From: Leifsonia sp. ku-ls
GTDB taxonomy: Bacteria; Actinomycetota; Actinomycetes; Actinomycetales; Microbacteriaceae
Length of the DNA stretch: 64,000 nucleotides
Reading direction: 5' to 3'
NCBI GenBank assembly: GCA_003367665.1
Contig: QKXI01000008.1
Span: forward strand, 1-64,000
In this document: positions 28,987-38,218 of the stretch, in pieces
Layout of the letters: the number at the start of each line of letters is the position of its first letter
Position numbering within the stretch: the stretch's first letter is position 1
Translations under genes and position numbers: made by a program
The notes under the pieces: model-generated
What the model was told of the DNA's origin: nothing
Database searches by the model: none
Seen by the model: only the letters and a program-made list of their open reading frames with translations

Positions 28987-30198
28987 CTACTTGACGATGA
29001 TGGACGTCAGCTGGCTGAGCGGCTCGCTGAGCGCGTTGACCTGGTCGGAGAGCTCCTTGACCTGGTCGGTCGTGAGCTGGGTGTAGGGCACGAAGCCGTC
29101 GCCCGACCGGTATGTCGCCAGGGTGGCGGCGATGGTCTTGAACTCGGCGTCGAGCTTCGCCACTACGCTCTTGCCGGCGCCGCCCTTCTTCTCCGCGATG
29201 TCGCGGACGACACCGTACGCGACCTGGGCGCCCTCCAGGTTCGCCTGGAAGTCGTCGAGGTCGGTGTGCGAGAAGGCCTCCTCCTCGCCCGTGATCTTGG
29301 AGCCGGCGACCTCCTCCATCAGGCCGATGGCGCCGTTGGAGATCTGGTCGATCGTCAGCGTGAAGTCCTTGGCGCGGACCAGGTCGTACAGCTTCTGCGT
29401 GTCGGCGACGAGCTTGTCCGCGACCTGGCCCCGGGTGGCCGCGTCGGACGGGGTGTAGCCGGCCGGCGGCCAGAGGTCCTTCTCGATGCGGTGCCAGCCG
29501 GTCCAGTCCTGACCCTGCTCGAGGTCCGCCTCCCGCAGGTCCAGCGCCGGGTCGAGGTCGCCGAACTGCTCGGCGGTCGGCTCGATGCGCTCGTAGAAGG
29601 AGCGGGCGGAGGCGTACTTCGATCGCGCCGCCGCGTCGTCGCCGGAGGCGTAGGCGGTGGCGAAGTCCTTGGTCGCGGTGAGCAGCGCACCCGCCTGGTC
29701 GCGCACGTAGCCGGTGTAGTTGGCGACGGCCTGCGCCACCTGCTTGCTCTCGCTCTCCGGAACCTGCTTGGTGTCGCCGGCCGTCACGGTGAACTTCGCG
29801 ACGTTGGTCGGCTGCCCGACCATGCCCTTGCGGCAGGCGGAGTAGTAGTCGCCCTCGGCGAGTTGCACGACGTAATTGACGGTCGTGCCCGGTCCGATGT
29901 TCTCCTTCTCGCCGACGATCCGCAGCTTGTCGGTGGCGAGGAGCTCGAACTCGTTGACGTCCTGGCCCTTGTTGGTCACCTGGAAGGTGATCGGTCCGGC
30001 CTTCGCCGTGGCGGTGGACACGGTGCACGTGTCGTCGTCGAGCGTCACCGAGATGGCCTCGGCGGTGGCCGCGGCCTGGTTCGGGACGCAGCCGCTGAGA
30101 GCGGCCGCGAGTGCGGCGGTGCCGGCGATCGAGCCGGCGACGGCGACCAGGCGGCGGCGGACCGGGCGGTTGTGGGGGACCGGACGGGGTCGGGGCAT
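28987..30198 (-). CDS. efeO: Iron uptake lipoprotein EfeO (cupredoxin + M75 domain)
   Basis: 403 residues. Lipoprotein signal with lipobox LSGC, a cupredoxin-like domain (about 45-150, ending SACRKGMVG), and an imelysin/M75 helical domain with the metal-site HxxE motif GWHRIEKDLW. EfeO binds iron at the cell surface and hands it to EfeU. The ATG at 30196-30198 is preferred over upstream in-frame codons because the lipoprotein signal begins there; its ribosome site is weak. It sits between efeU (41-bp gap) and efeB (7-bp gap). Confidence 0.93.
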   Translation of the reverse strand: MPRPRPVPHNRPVRRRLVAVAGSIAGTAALAAALSGCVPNQAAATAEAISVTLDDDTCTVSTATAKAGPITFQVTNKGQDVNEFELLATDKLRIVGEKENIGPGTTVNYVVQLAEGDYYSACRKGMVGQPTNVAKFTVTAGDTKQVPESESKQVAQAVANYTGYVRDQAGALLTATKDFATAYASGDDAAARSKYASARSFYERIEPTAEQFGDLDPALDLREADLEQGQDWTGWHRIEKDLWPPAGYTPSDAATRGQVADKLVADTQKLYDLVRAKDFTLTIDQISNGAIGLMEEVAGSKITGEEEAFSHTDLDDFQANLEGAQVAYGVVRDIAEKKGGAGKSVVAKLDAEFKTIAATLATYRSGDGFVPYTQLTTDQVKELSDQVNALSEPLSQLTSIIVK

Positions 30199-30239
30199 GG
30201 GTGTGCTGTGCTTTCTGTCTCGGGTGGGTGCTGCTGCGA

Positions 30240-31103
30240 TCAGGAGGCGATCGGCGCGTGCGGTGCGGCGGCCGCGGTCGTGGCGGGCTTCGCCGGTCGA
30301 CCGGAGGCGCGATGCTGACGCACGTAGAAGAAACCGACGACGGCGAGGTAGCCGACCCATCCCGCGACCTGGAGCACGGTCGGGGTGGGGTTGAAGTTGA
30401 GGATGCCGGCGGCCACGGTGCCGTACCAGCTGGAGGAGGGGATCGCGCGGCTGATGTCGTAGGCGTGCGCGGCGCCGCCCGGCAGCAGCCCGGCCTCCTG
30501 CAGGTCGCCGAGCCCGTACGCGAACACGCCGGCGGCGACGAGGACGAGGAAGGCTCCCGTCCAGGTGAAGAAGGTGCTGAGGTTGATCTTGACCATGCCG
30601 CGGTAGAGCAGAAAGCCGAGCACGGCCGCGCTGGCGAGGCCGAGGATCGCGCCGACGGCGGGCTCCCAGCTTCCGCCGGTGCTCGCGACGGTGGCCCAGA
30701 CGAACAGCGACGTCTCGATGCCCTCGCGGCCCACGCTCAGCATCGCGAGCAGCACGACGCCCCAGCCCGCGCCGACCAGCGCGGAGTCGAGGCGATGGTG
30801 GAGGGTGGACTTCATGGTGCGGGCGGTCTTGCCCATCCAGAACACCATCCAGGTGACGAACCCGACCGCGACGAGCGAGAGCGTGCCGCCGAGGATCTCC
30901 TGCGCCTGGAAGCTCATGCCGTACGGACCCCAGGTGAGCACGGCGCCGATCCCGAGCGGCACGACGAGGGCGATGCCGACGCCGATCCAGAGCTTGGACA
31001 GCACATCCGTGCGGCCGACCTTCACCACGTAGGCGATGAGGATGGTGACGATGAGCGCCATCTCGAGGCCTTCGCGGAGGCCGATCAGGTAGTTCGCGAG
31101 CAC
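30240..31103 (-). CDS. efeU: Iron permease EfeU (FTR1 family)
   Basis: A 287-residue, seven-segment membrane iron permease of the Ftr1/OfeT family. Both family REGLE-type iron-translocation motifs are visible: GLREGLEMALIV in helix 1 and VGREGIETSLF in helix 4. GTG start at 31101-31103 with GAAGG upstream. First gene of efeU-efeO-efeB, controlled by the iron box at 31134-31152. Confidence 0.94.
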   Translation of the reverse strand: MLANYLIGLREGLEMALIVTILIAYVVKVGRTDVLSKLWIGVGIALVVPLGIGAVLTWGPYGMSFQAQEILGGTLSLVAVGFVTWMVFWMGKTARTMKSTLHHRLDSALVGAGWGVVLLAMLSVGREGIETSLFVWATVASTGGSWEPAVGAILGLASAAVLGFLLYRGMVKINLSTFFTWTGAFLVLVAAGVFAYGLGDLQEAGLLPGGAAHAYDISRAIPSSSWYGTVAAGILNFNPTPTVLQVAGWVGYLAVVGFFYVRQHRASGRPAKPATTAAAAPHAPIAS

Positions 31104-31133
31104 GGGGGACCTTCGACGGATCAGTGGGTTGGA

Positions 31134-31152
31134 TTGGTAAGGCTAACCTTAC
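31134..31152 (-). promoter_or_regulatory. Iron-dependent regulator (DtxR/IdeR) box
   Basis: TTGGTAAGGCTAACCTTAC, with GTAAGG/CCTTAC arms around GCTAAC, closely follows the DtxR/IdeR consensus (TTAGGTTAGSCTAACCTAA). It lies 31 bp before the efeU GTG, where a holo-repressor would block transcription when iron is sufficient. It also lies about 50 bp before the divergent gene at 31203. Confidence 0.85.
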
Positions 31153-31202
31153 TCGATCGAGCGTAAGGCACGACGCTGAGAGTGTCTAGATAGGATGCGA
31201 GG

Positions 31203-31586
31203 ATGCTCAGCCGGATCGTCAGCGCCGTCCTGCTCGTCCTCGCGGGCGCGGTGTTCGGCGCGATCGGCACCGTGGCGCACCAGCTGACGGTCACCTGGGG
31301 CGTTCCCGTCCCGCTCGGACTGATCGGCGCGCTCCTGGCCTACACCGCGCTGCTGGTCGGGCTGCGCCTCCTCGGGAACAGCCGTCTTCCCGCGCTGCTC
31401 GCGGCGCTCGGGGCGATCGCGGTGATCCTGCTGTTCACGCAGCAGAGCGCCGGGGGCTCCGTGCTGATCCCGAACAACCTGCTCGGCCAGATCTGGCTGG
31501 TGGCGCCCATCCTCGTCGCGGCGGTCGTGATCGCCTGGCCGGATGTGCGCGGGCGCCGGGCGGCCCCGTCGCCGAGCGGCGTCTAA
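31203..31586 (+). CDS. Small four-helix membrane protein (DUF6113-like)
   Basis: 127 residues with four hydrophobic helices (about 4-26, 37-58, 64-82, 97-116) and a short basic tail. No catalytic motif is visible. The position immediately upstream of fdxA and dapC matches the DUF6113 gene in other actinobacteria, on which the family suggestion rests. ATG at 31203. Stop 40 bp before fdxA. Confidence 0.65.
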   Translation: MLSRIVSAVLLVLAGAVFGAIGTVAHQLTVTWGVPVPLGLIGALLAYTALLVGLRLLGNSRLPALLAALGAIAVILLFTQQSAGGSVLIPNNLLGQIWLVAPILVAAVVIAWPDVRGRRAAPSPSGV

Positions 31587-31626
31587 GCTAGGAGGACAGC
31601 TCCTTCGTGAAGGGATCGGAAACACT

Positions 31627-31947
31627 GTGACCTACGTCATCGCTCTCCCGTGTGTCGATGTGAAGGACAGGGCGTGCATCGACGAATGCCCTGTCGACTG
31701 CATCTACGAGGGCGAACGGTCGCTGTACATCCACCCGGACGAGTGCGTGGACTGCGGCGCCTGCGAGCCGGTCTGCCCCGTCGAGGCGATCTACTACGAG
31801 GACGACCTGCCCGAGGAGTGGAAGGACTACTACCGCGCCAACGTGGAGTTCTTCGACGACATCGGCTCGCCGGGCGGCGCCTCGAAGGTCGGCGTGATCC
31901 AGAAGGACCACCCGATCGTCGCCGCGCTGCCGCCGCAGGCGCACTGA
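31627..31947 (+). CDS. fdxA: Seven-iron ferredoxin FdxA
   Basis: A 106-residue electron carrier with one [3Fe-4S] and one [4Fe-4S] cluster. The pattern CVDVKDRACIDECPVDCIYEG then CVDCGACEPVCP is that of the FdxA family, including the C-terminal extension (KVGVIQKDHP). GTG start at 31627; the preceding AAGGGATCGG supplies the ribosome site. Partners may include ferredoxin-dependent oxidoreductases or P450s not in this window. Confidence 0.93.
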   Translation: MTYVIALPCVDVKDRACIDECPVDCIYEGERSLYIHPDECVDCGACEPVCPVEAIYYEDDLPEEWKDYYRANVEFFDDIGSPGGASKVGVIQKDHPIVAALPPQAH

Positions 31948-32021
31948 GGTGGCCGGGGTGACGGGCGCCGCCCCCGCGGGCGGCTTCCGCGTGGCCTGCA
32001 CCGGGCCGACGGGGTTCTGAG

Positions 32022-33140
32022 ATGGCGCTGCAAGAGCTGCCGGACTACCCGTGGGACCTGATGGCCCCGTACGCCGATCGCGCCCGGTCCCACCCGGACG
32101 GGCTCGTCGACCTGTCGATCGGCTCGCCGGTCGACCCGACGCCCGATCTGATCCGCGACGCGCTCGCCGCCGCGACCGACGCGCACGCCTACCCGCAGAC
32201 GGTCGGCACCCCGGCCCTCCGTGAGGCCATCGCCGCCTGGTTCGCGCGCCGGCGGGGCGTGCCCGGGCTGACCCCCGAGAACGTCCTCCCGACGATCGGT
32301 TCGAAGGAGCTGGTGGCGCTGCTGCCGTTCTTCCTCGGGCTGGGGGAGGGCGACGTGGTGGTGCATCCCCGTGCGGCCTACCCGACGTACGCCATCGGCG
32401 CCGCGATCGCCGGCGCCACCGCCCTGGCCAGCGACGACCCCGCCGAGTGGCCGGAGCGCACCCGACTCATCTGGCTCAACTCGCCCGGCAACCCCGACGG
32501 TCGCATCCTGTCCGTCGACGAGCTGCGCGCCGCGGTCGCCCGCGCCCGCGAGCTCGGCGCCTACGTGGCGAGCGACGAGTGCTACGCCGAGCTCGGCTGG
32601 GAGTCCCCGTGGGACACGGAGCGCGTGCCGAGCATCCTGGACCCGCGCGTCATCGGAGACGACCGGCGGAACATCCTGGCCGTCTACTCGCTGAGCAAGC
32701 AGTCGAACCTCGCCGGATACCGCGCCGCCTTCGTGGCCGGCTGCCGCACCGTGATCGCCCGGCTGGTGAACGTGCGCAAGCACGCGGGCCTGATGCTGCC
32801 CGGTCCGCTGCAGGCCGCGATGGTGGCGGCGCTCTCCGACGACCACCACGTCGCCGAGCAGAAGGAGCGCTACCGTGCCCGGCGTGAGCTGCTGAAGCCG
32901 GCGCTGGAGGCGGCGGGGTTCCGGATCGACCGCAGCGAGGGCGGCCTGTACCTCTGGGCGACCGAAGGGCGCGACGCCTGGGAGAGCATCGGCCGGCTGG
33001 CCGATCTGGGCATCCTCGCCGGTCCGGGACACTTCTACGGCGTGCACTACCCGGAGCACGTGCGGCTCTCCCTGACGGCGACCGACGAGCGGGTGGAGGC
33101 GGCGGCGTCGCGGCTGCGCGCCTTTGGAGACTCCCTCTAA
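32022..33140 (+). CDS. dapC: Succinyldiaminopimelate transaminase
   Basis: A 372-residue fold-type I PLP aminotransferase of lysine/diaminopimelate biosynthesis, forming N-succinyl-LL-2,6-diaminopimelate. The PLP lysine is in YSLSKQSNLAGYR; the N-terminal LPDYPWDLMAPY and WLNSPGNPDG blocks match actinobacterial DapC, which customarily follows fdxA. ATG at 32022, 74 bp after fdxA. It works with DapB and DapA encoded at 51136 and 54861. Confidence 0.92.
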   Translation: MALQELPDYPWDLMAPYADRARSHPDGLVDLSIGSPVDPTPDLIRDALAAATDAHAYPQTVGTPALREAIAAWFARRRGVPGLTPENVLPTIGSKELVALLPFFLGLGEGDVVVHPRAAYPTYAIGAAIAGATALASDDPAEWPERTRLIWLNSPGNPDGRILSVDELRAAVARARELGAYVASDECYAELGWESPWDTERVPSILDPRVIGDDRRNILAVYSLSKQSNLAGYRAAFVAGCRTVIARLVNVRKHAGLMLPGPLQAAMVAALSDDHHVAEQKERYRARRELLKPALEAAGFRIDRSEGGLYLWATEGRDAWESIGRLADLGILAGPGHFYGVHYPEHVRLSLTATDERVEAAASRLRAFGDSL

Positions 33141-33279
33141 CGGGTTCGCCCGGCCTTTGCGTGATGCGACAGTTGTCGTCGTCGTTCGTTAGGCTGTACC
33201 GGCACGGATTTCTTCGCAGCGCCGCCACGAGCGCCGCTGCATCCTGATCACCAGCAGGACTATCCCACCAGGAGGCGTT

Positions 33280-34608
33280 GTGAGCGGACTCGGCACCGAG
33301 AGCACTGGGACCGAGAAGGCCCCGGCCGAGACGGAGCTCGCGACCGCCGAGCTCAGGTACCCCGGCGGAGTCGCCGAGTTCCCGATCCGGCCGAGCGTCG
33401 ACGGCGCGTCGAGCATCGACTTCTCGACGCTGACCAAGCAGACCGGCCTCACCAGTCTCGACTACGGCTTCGTGAACACGGCGGCCACGCGGTCGTCCAT
33501 CACCTACATCGACGGTGAGCAGGGCATCCTGCGCTACCGCGGCTACCCGATCGAGCAGTTGGCCGAGAACTCCACGTTCCTCGAGGTCGCCTGGCTGCTC
33601 ATCCACGGCGAGCTGCCGACCTCGGCCGAGCTGGCGGACTTCGACGAGCGCATCCGCCGCCACACCCTCCTGCACGAGGACCTGCGCCGCTTCTTCGACG
33701 CGCTGCCGCACGACGCGCACCCGATGTCGGTGCTCTCCAGCGCCGTCTCCGCACTGTCGACCTTCTACCAGGACTCGCTCAGCGTCTCCGACCCCGAGCA
33801 GGTGGAGCTCTCCACCATCCGGCTGCTCGCCAAGCTGCCGGTGATCGCGGCGTACGCGCACAAGAAGAGCCTGGGTCAGGCCTTCCTGTACCCGGACAAC
33901 TCGCTCAGCTTCGTCGACAATTTCCTGCGCCTCAACTTCGGCACCCTGGCGGAGCCGTACGAGGTGAACCCGGTGCTGTCCCGCGCGCTGGAGCGCCTCC
34001 TGATCCTGCACGAGGACCACGAGCAGAACGCGTCCACCTCGACCGTGCGGCTCGTCGGCTCCACTCAGGCCAACCTGTTCGCCTCCGTCTCGGCCGGCAT
34101 CAACGCCCTGTACGGTCCGCTGCACGGCGGGGCGAACGAGGCGGTGCTGCAGATGCTCGCGGGCATCCGCGACTCCGGCGAGAGCGTCGCCACCTTCGTG
34201 GAGCGGGTGAAGAACAAGGAGGCGGGGGTGAAGCTCATGGGCTTCGGCCACCGCGTCTACAAGAACTTCGACCCGCGCGCCAAGCTCGTGAAGCAGTCCG
34301 CCGACGAGGTGCTGGAGGCCCTCGGCGTGCACGACCCGCTGCTCGACATCGCGAAGGAGCTGGAGGAGGTCGCGCTCGCCGACCAGTACTTCATCGACCG
34401 CAAGCTGTACCCGAACGTCGACTTCTACACGGGGGTCATCTACAAGGCGATGGGCTTCCCGACGCGGATGTTCACCGTGCTGTTCGCCATCGGCCGTCTT
34501 CCGGGCTGGATCGCCCACTGGCGCGAGATGAACCTCGACCCGCAGACCAAGATCGGCCGTCCGCAGCAGCTCTACGTCGGCTCGCCGGAGCGCGACCTGG
34601 GCCGCTGA
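33280..34608 (+). CDS. gltA: Citrate synthase (type II)
   Basis: A 442-residue TCA-cycle enzyme that condenses acetyl-CoA and oxaloacetate. The catalytic triad is in place: H282 (GPLHGGANE), H324 (GFGHRVYK) and D381 (PNVDFYTG). The N-terminal domain with LTKQTGLTSLDYGFVNTA is typical of the hexameric type II form. GTG start at 33280 with GGAGG five bases before. A 139-bp upstream gap contains TTAGGCT, a possible -10. Confidence 0.96.
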   Translation: MSGLGTESTGTEKAPAETELATAELRYPGGVAEFPIRPSVDGASSIDFSTLTKQTGLTSLDYGFVNTAATRSSITYIDGEQGILRYRGYPIEQLAENSTFLEVAWLLIHGELPTSAELADFDERIRRHTLLHEDLRRFFDALPHDAHPMSVLSSAVSALSTFYQDSLSVSDPEQVELSTIRLLAKLPVIAAYAHKKSLGQAFLYPDNSLSFVDNFLRLNFGTLAEPYEVNPVLSRALERLLILHEDHEQNASTSTVRLVGSTQANLFASVSAGINALYGPLHGGANEAVLQMLAGIRDSGESVATFVERVKNKEAGVKLMGFGHRVYKNFDPRAKLVKQSADEVLEALGVHDPLLDIAKELEEVALADQYFIDRKLYPNVDFYTGVIYKAMGFPTRMFTVLFAIGRLPGWIAHWREMNLDPQTKIGRPQQLYVGSPERDLGR

Positions 34609-34716
34609 CCGTCCGAGCCGGGAGGACCGGGCGGGCGCTGGCCGCCGTCCGGTGACGGCCATCTCCATCCGGTACAGTCCCAGTGACGGTGACCCCCTGC
34701 CGGACGGAGGAGCGAC

Positions 34717-37341
34717 GTGGGCGACGACACTCCCCGGCTGAGGCGGCACCACCGCGTGCTGCGCGCGATCGGCGGTGTGCTGGCCGTTCTGCTCGTGCTC
34801 GCCGTGATTGCGGGCGGCATCGGCGTCTGGACCGTCACCCGGTCGTTCCCGCAGACCTCCGGCACGGTGGGCGTGCCGGGGCTGACGAAGCCGGTCACCG
34901 TCTACCGCGACGACGCGGGCATCCCGCAACTCTCGGCCGCCACCGCGGACGACCTGTTCCGTGCCCAGGGCTACGTGCACGCCCAGGACCGTTTCTGGGA
35001 GATGGACTTCCGCCGCCACGTCACCGCGGGACGCCTGTCCGAGATGTTCGGCGCGAGCCAGGTGCCGACGGACACCTTCATCCGTACCCTGGGGTGGCGG
35101 CGCGTCGCCGAGCAGGAGGTGAAGCTGCTCGATCCGACCTCGTTGCGGTACTACCAGGACTACGCCGACGGGGTGAACGCCTACCTGAAGCAACGCTCGG
35201 GCGCCGAGCTGTCGCTCGAGTACGCCGTGCTCGGCCTGCAGAACCCGTCGTATCGGCCCGAGCCGTGGACCCCCGCGGACTCGGTGGCGTGGCTCAAAGC
35301 CATGGCCTGGGACCTGCGCTCCAACCTGGAGGACGAGATCGACCGGGCGCTTCTCGCCACCAAACTGAAGCCCGAGCAGGTGGCGGAGCTGCATCCCGGC
35401 TACCCGTACAGCCAGCACCCGACCATCACGGACGAGGGCGGCGGCGATCCGCGGACGGCGACGGCCGACGCCGCTGCGCGAGCGAAGACGACGGGAAGTG
35501 GCGCGCAGAGCCCCGCAGACGGAATCGAAGACACCGCGGACGCGCTCACGCCGGCGACGTACGCCGACCGCCTGCAGCAGGTCGCGGCGAGTGTCGACCG
35601 CCTCCCGCAGCTCATGGGCCCCGCCGGCGACGACATCGGCTCGAACTCGTGGGTCGTCTCCGGAGCGCACACCGCGAGCGGAAAACCGCTGCTGGCCAAC
35701 GATCCGCACCTCGGCGCGGCCCTGCCGTCCGTCTGGTACCAGATGGGCCTGCACTGCACGACGGTCGGACCGCAGTGCCCGTTCGACGTCTCGGGGTTCA
35801 GCTTCTCGGGCTTCCCCGGCATCATCATCGGGCACAACGACCGGATCTCCTGGGGCTTCACCAACCTGGGACCGGACGTCGCCGACCTCTTCGTCGAGAA
35901 GGTCACCGGAGACACCTACGAATACGACGGAGCCCAGGTTCCGCTGCAGAAGCGAACCGAGCGCATCCGCGTCGCCGGCGGCAAGGACGTCACCATCACC
36001 GTGCGCTCCACCGCGCACGGCCCCATCGTCACGGACATCGGGGACGCGTACGCCGTCATCGCGAAGGACCAGGCCGGAAAGCTCGGCGTGCCGGCCCAGC
36101 AGTTCCAGCTGTCGCTGGCTTGGACCGCGCTCACCCCGGGGCGCACGGCGAACGCGATCTTCGCCTTCGACACGGCCCACGACTGGACGAGCTTTCGCGC
36201 GGCGGCCGAGCAGTTCCAGGTGCCGTCGCAGAACCTCGTCTACGCCGACGTCGACGGCAACATCGGCTACCAGGCGCCCGGGCTCGTCCCGGTCCGTGCC
36301 GCAGGCGACGGCACCATGCCGGCGCCCGGCTGGACCAGCCAGTACGGCTGGACGGGCACGATCCCGTTCGACCGGCTTCCGTCGGTCTTCGATCCGCCCT
36401 CCGGATACATCGTCACGGCGAACAACGCCGCAGTGGGCCCGGGCTTCCCCGAGCTGATCACCGCGGACTGGGACCAGGGCTACCGGGCGAACCAGATCGA
36501 GGTGCGGCTCTCGGCCCTGTTCGCCGCGGGGACGAAGGTGACCGCCACGGACCTGGCGTCGATCCAGGCCGACACCTACGACGCCAATGCGGCCGCACTC
36601 GTGCCCGTCCTGCGTTCCGTCGCGGCCAAGCCCGGCGCGGACGGCGACCTCGTGCAGGCCGCCCGCGTGCTCGACGGCTGGGACTTCCGTGACGACGGCG
36701 ACAGTGCGGCCGCCGCGTACTTCGCCGTGTTCTGGAAGCAGCTGCTCCACGACATGTTCGCGCGCAAGCTGCCTGCGGCGACCGCACCGACCGGCGGCGA
36801 CCGCTGGTTCTCCGTCGTGCAGTCGCTCCTGGCGCGGCCGGGCTCGCCGTGGTGGTCGGACCCCCGTCTCGGCGTGACCGACCGAGACGAGATGATCGCG
36901 CACGCGGCCGCCTCCGCCTGGGCGGAGGCCCGGCGGTTGCTCGGCAGCGACACGGCGGCCTGGCGGTGGGACCGCCTGCACACGCTCACCCTGAAGAACG
37001 CGAGCCTGGGGGAGTCGGGCGTGGCGCCGGTCGAGTGGCTGCTGAACCGCGGCCCCTGGCACGTCGGCGGCGGCTCCAGCATCGTCGATGCGACCGGCTG
37101 GGACGCCTCGGAGGGCTTCGCGGTGAACCGGGCGCCGTCGATGCGGATGGTGGTCGACCTGGCCGACTTCGACCGCAGCACCTGGATCAACCTGACCGGC
37201 GCCTCCGGTCACGCCTTCGATGCCCACTACACCGACCAGACCGACCTCTGGGCGGCCGGGAAGACCCGACCGTGGCCGTTCAGCCCGACGGCGGTCGCGA
37301 AGGCGGCGACGCAGACGCTGACCCTCCGTCCGGCGCGCTGA
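34717..37341 (+). CDS. Penicillin acylase family (Ntn-hydrolase) protein, membrane-anchored
   Basis: 874 residues. A single N-terminal helix (about 18-38) anchors or exports it. The chain then has the peptidase S45 layout: alpha part, spacer (about 235-300, Ala/Thr-rich) and beta part starting at the nucleophile S309 in DDIGSNSWVV, where self-cleavage Gly-Ser is expected. DPHLGAALPSVWYQ is the conserved post-nucleophile motif and HDWTSFRAA follows later. Such enzymes hydrolyse amide side chains (beta-lactams, acyl-homoserine lactones); the true substrate is not predictable. GTG start at 34717 preceded by GGAGGAG. Confidence 0.88.
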   Translation: MGDDTPRLRRHHRVLRAIGGVLAVLLVLAVIAGGIGVWTVTRSFPQTSGTVGVPGLTKPVTVYRDDAGIPQLSAATADDLFRAQGYVHAQDRFWEMDFRRHVTAGRLSEMFGASQVPTDTFIRTLGWRRVAEQEVKLLDPTSLRYYQDYADGVNAYLKQRSGAELSLEYAVLGLQNPSYRPEPWTPADSVAWLKAMAWDLRSNLEDEIDRALLATKLKPEQVAELHPGYPYSQHPTITDEGGGDPRTATADAAARAKTTGSGAQSPADGIEDTADALTPATYADRLQQVAASVDRLPQLMGPAGDDIGSNSWVVSGAHTASGKPLLANDPHLGAALPSVWYQMGLHCTTVGPQCPFDVSGFSFSGFPGIIIGHNDRISWGFTNLGPDVADLFVEKVTGDTYEYDGAQVPLQKRTERIRVAGGKDVTITVRSTAHGPIVTDIGDAYAVIAKDQAGKLGVPAQQFQLSLAWTALTPGRTANAIFAFDTAHDWTSFRAAAEQFQVPSQNLVYADVDGNIGYQAPGLVPVRAAGDGTMPAPGWTSQYGWTGTIPFDRLPSVFDPPSGYIVTANNAAVGPGFPELITADWDQGYRANQIEVRLSALFAAGTKVTATDLASIQADTYDANAAALVPVLRSVAAKPGADGDLVQAARVLDGWDFRDDGDSAAAAYFAVFWKQLLHDMFARKLPAATAPTGGDRWFSVVQSLLARPGSPWWSDPRLGVTDRDEMIAHAAASAWAEARRLLGSDTAAWRWDRLHTLTLKNASLGESGVAPVEWLLNRGPWHVGGGSSIVDATGWDASEGFAVNRAPSMRMVVDLADFDRSTWINLTGASGHAFDAHYTDQTDLWAAGKTRPWPFSPTAVAKAATQTLTLRPAR

Positions 37342-37475
37342 GGGGGTGGGGGAGGCAAGGGTGGCTTCGGTCATGCCGACAGCCTCCCGGTGCCAAGGGC
37401 GACAGCGAGGCCCGATCGGACATTTGTGGAGAACCCGTCCCGACCGCGGCCTGTGTGCACCTGCGGAGAGCCGCC

Positions 37476-38099
37476 TCAGGGGGAGGTGAGGGCCGCCCAC
37501 GCCATCCGCTCGAGCACCGGCCGCACCGCCCCTGCGGCGACCGGCGCGCCACCGACCCGTGCCGTGTGCGGCGTCGAGTTCAGCAGCCCGAACGTCCCCT
37601 GCACGCGCACGCGCAGCTCGTCCTCGCCGAGCGCCGGGTGCAGGCCGCTGAGGACGCGCATCCACACCTCGATGTAGCGTCGCTGCAGCCGCCGGACCTG
37701 CCGGCGTGCGGCTTCCGTCAGCGCGTCGAGATCGCGGTCCTGCACGCGGATGGTGTCCGGCTCGCCGAGCGCGAAGTCGACGTGGAAACCGATCAGCGAG
37801 CGCAGCCCGGCGCCGGCGTCCTCCGCGGCCTCTTCGACGGCCTCGCCGCCGGCGAGCAGCCGCTCGCTGACGCCGACGAGCAGCGCCTCGAGCACCGCCT
37901 GCTTCGACGGGAAGTGTCGGTACACCGCGGGTCCGCTCACCCCGACCGCCGCGCCCAGGTCTTCGATCGACACGCCGTTGAAGCCGCGCTCGGCGAAGAG
38001 ACCGGCGGCGGCCTCGAGCAGTGCGGCGCGCCGGTCGGCCTTGGCCTGGCTGCGCTGCGTCGGGCGCTCCAGGGGTGCGGTGGGGCCGGGCTGGGTCAT
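37476..38099 (-). CDS. TetR-family regulator of the acyl-CoA catabolic cluster
   Basis: A 207-residue regulator with a TetR helix-turn-helix (about 30-65: LFAERGFNGVSIEDLGAAVGVSGPAVYRHFPSK in overlapping segments) and a C-terminal ligand-binding domain. The ATG at 38097-38099 is chosen; an in-frame GTG at 38157-38159 would put the start inside operator 1. It is divergent from the carboxylase operon, with two operators in between, so it probably represses that operon and itself, with an acyl-CoA ligand. M. tuberculosis has a TetR gene (Rv2506) next to the equivalent cluster. Confidence 0.85.
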   Translation of the reverse strand: MTQPGPTAPLERPTQRSQAKADRRAALLEAAAGLFAERGFNGVSIEDLGAAVGVSGPAVYRHFPSKQAVLEALLVGVSERLLAGGEAVEEAAEDAGAGLRSLIGFHVDFALGEPDTIRVQDRDLDALTEAARRQVRRLQRRYIEVWMRVLSGLHPALGEDELRVRVQGTFGLLNSTPHTARVGGAPVAAGAVRPVLERMAWAALTSP

Positions 38100-38147
38100 C
38101 GTGCTCGCTGGGGTCTGGCCGCGTCGTCGCGGGTGCTGGACTTTTCG

Positions 38148-38163
38148 GTTAATGAACACTAAC
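38148..38163. promoter_or_regulatory. TetR operator 1
   Basis: GTTAATGAACACTAAC, a 16-bp palindrome with one mismatch (GTTAATG/CACTAAC), 49 bp before the TetR ATG and 56 bp before the carboxyltransferase ATG. Same half-sites as operator 2. Confidence 0.75.
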
Positions 38164-38173
38164 CTAAAACCGA

Positions 38174-38189
38174 GTTAGTGACCACTAAC
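38174..38189. promoter_or_regulatory. TetR operator 2
   Basis: GTTAGTGACCACTAAC, with perfect 7-bp arms around 2 bp. It lies 26 bp centre-to-centre from operator 1, about 2.5 helical turns, and 30 bp before the carboxyltransferase start. Confidence 0.8.
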
Positions 38190-38218
38190 CGAATGTCGAC
38201 GACGACACACGGAGCAGC

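Noticed and set aside
32650-37665. Very long open frame on the minus strand across dapC, gltA and the acylase gene
   Set aside because: Opposite-strand shadow of high-GC codons; low-complexity Arg/Ala/Gly sequence with no domain, while the plus-strand genes have full family motifs.
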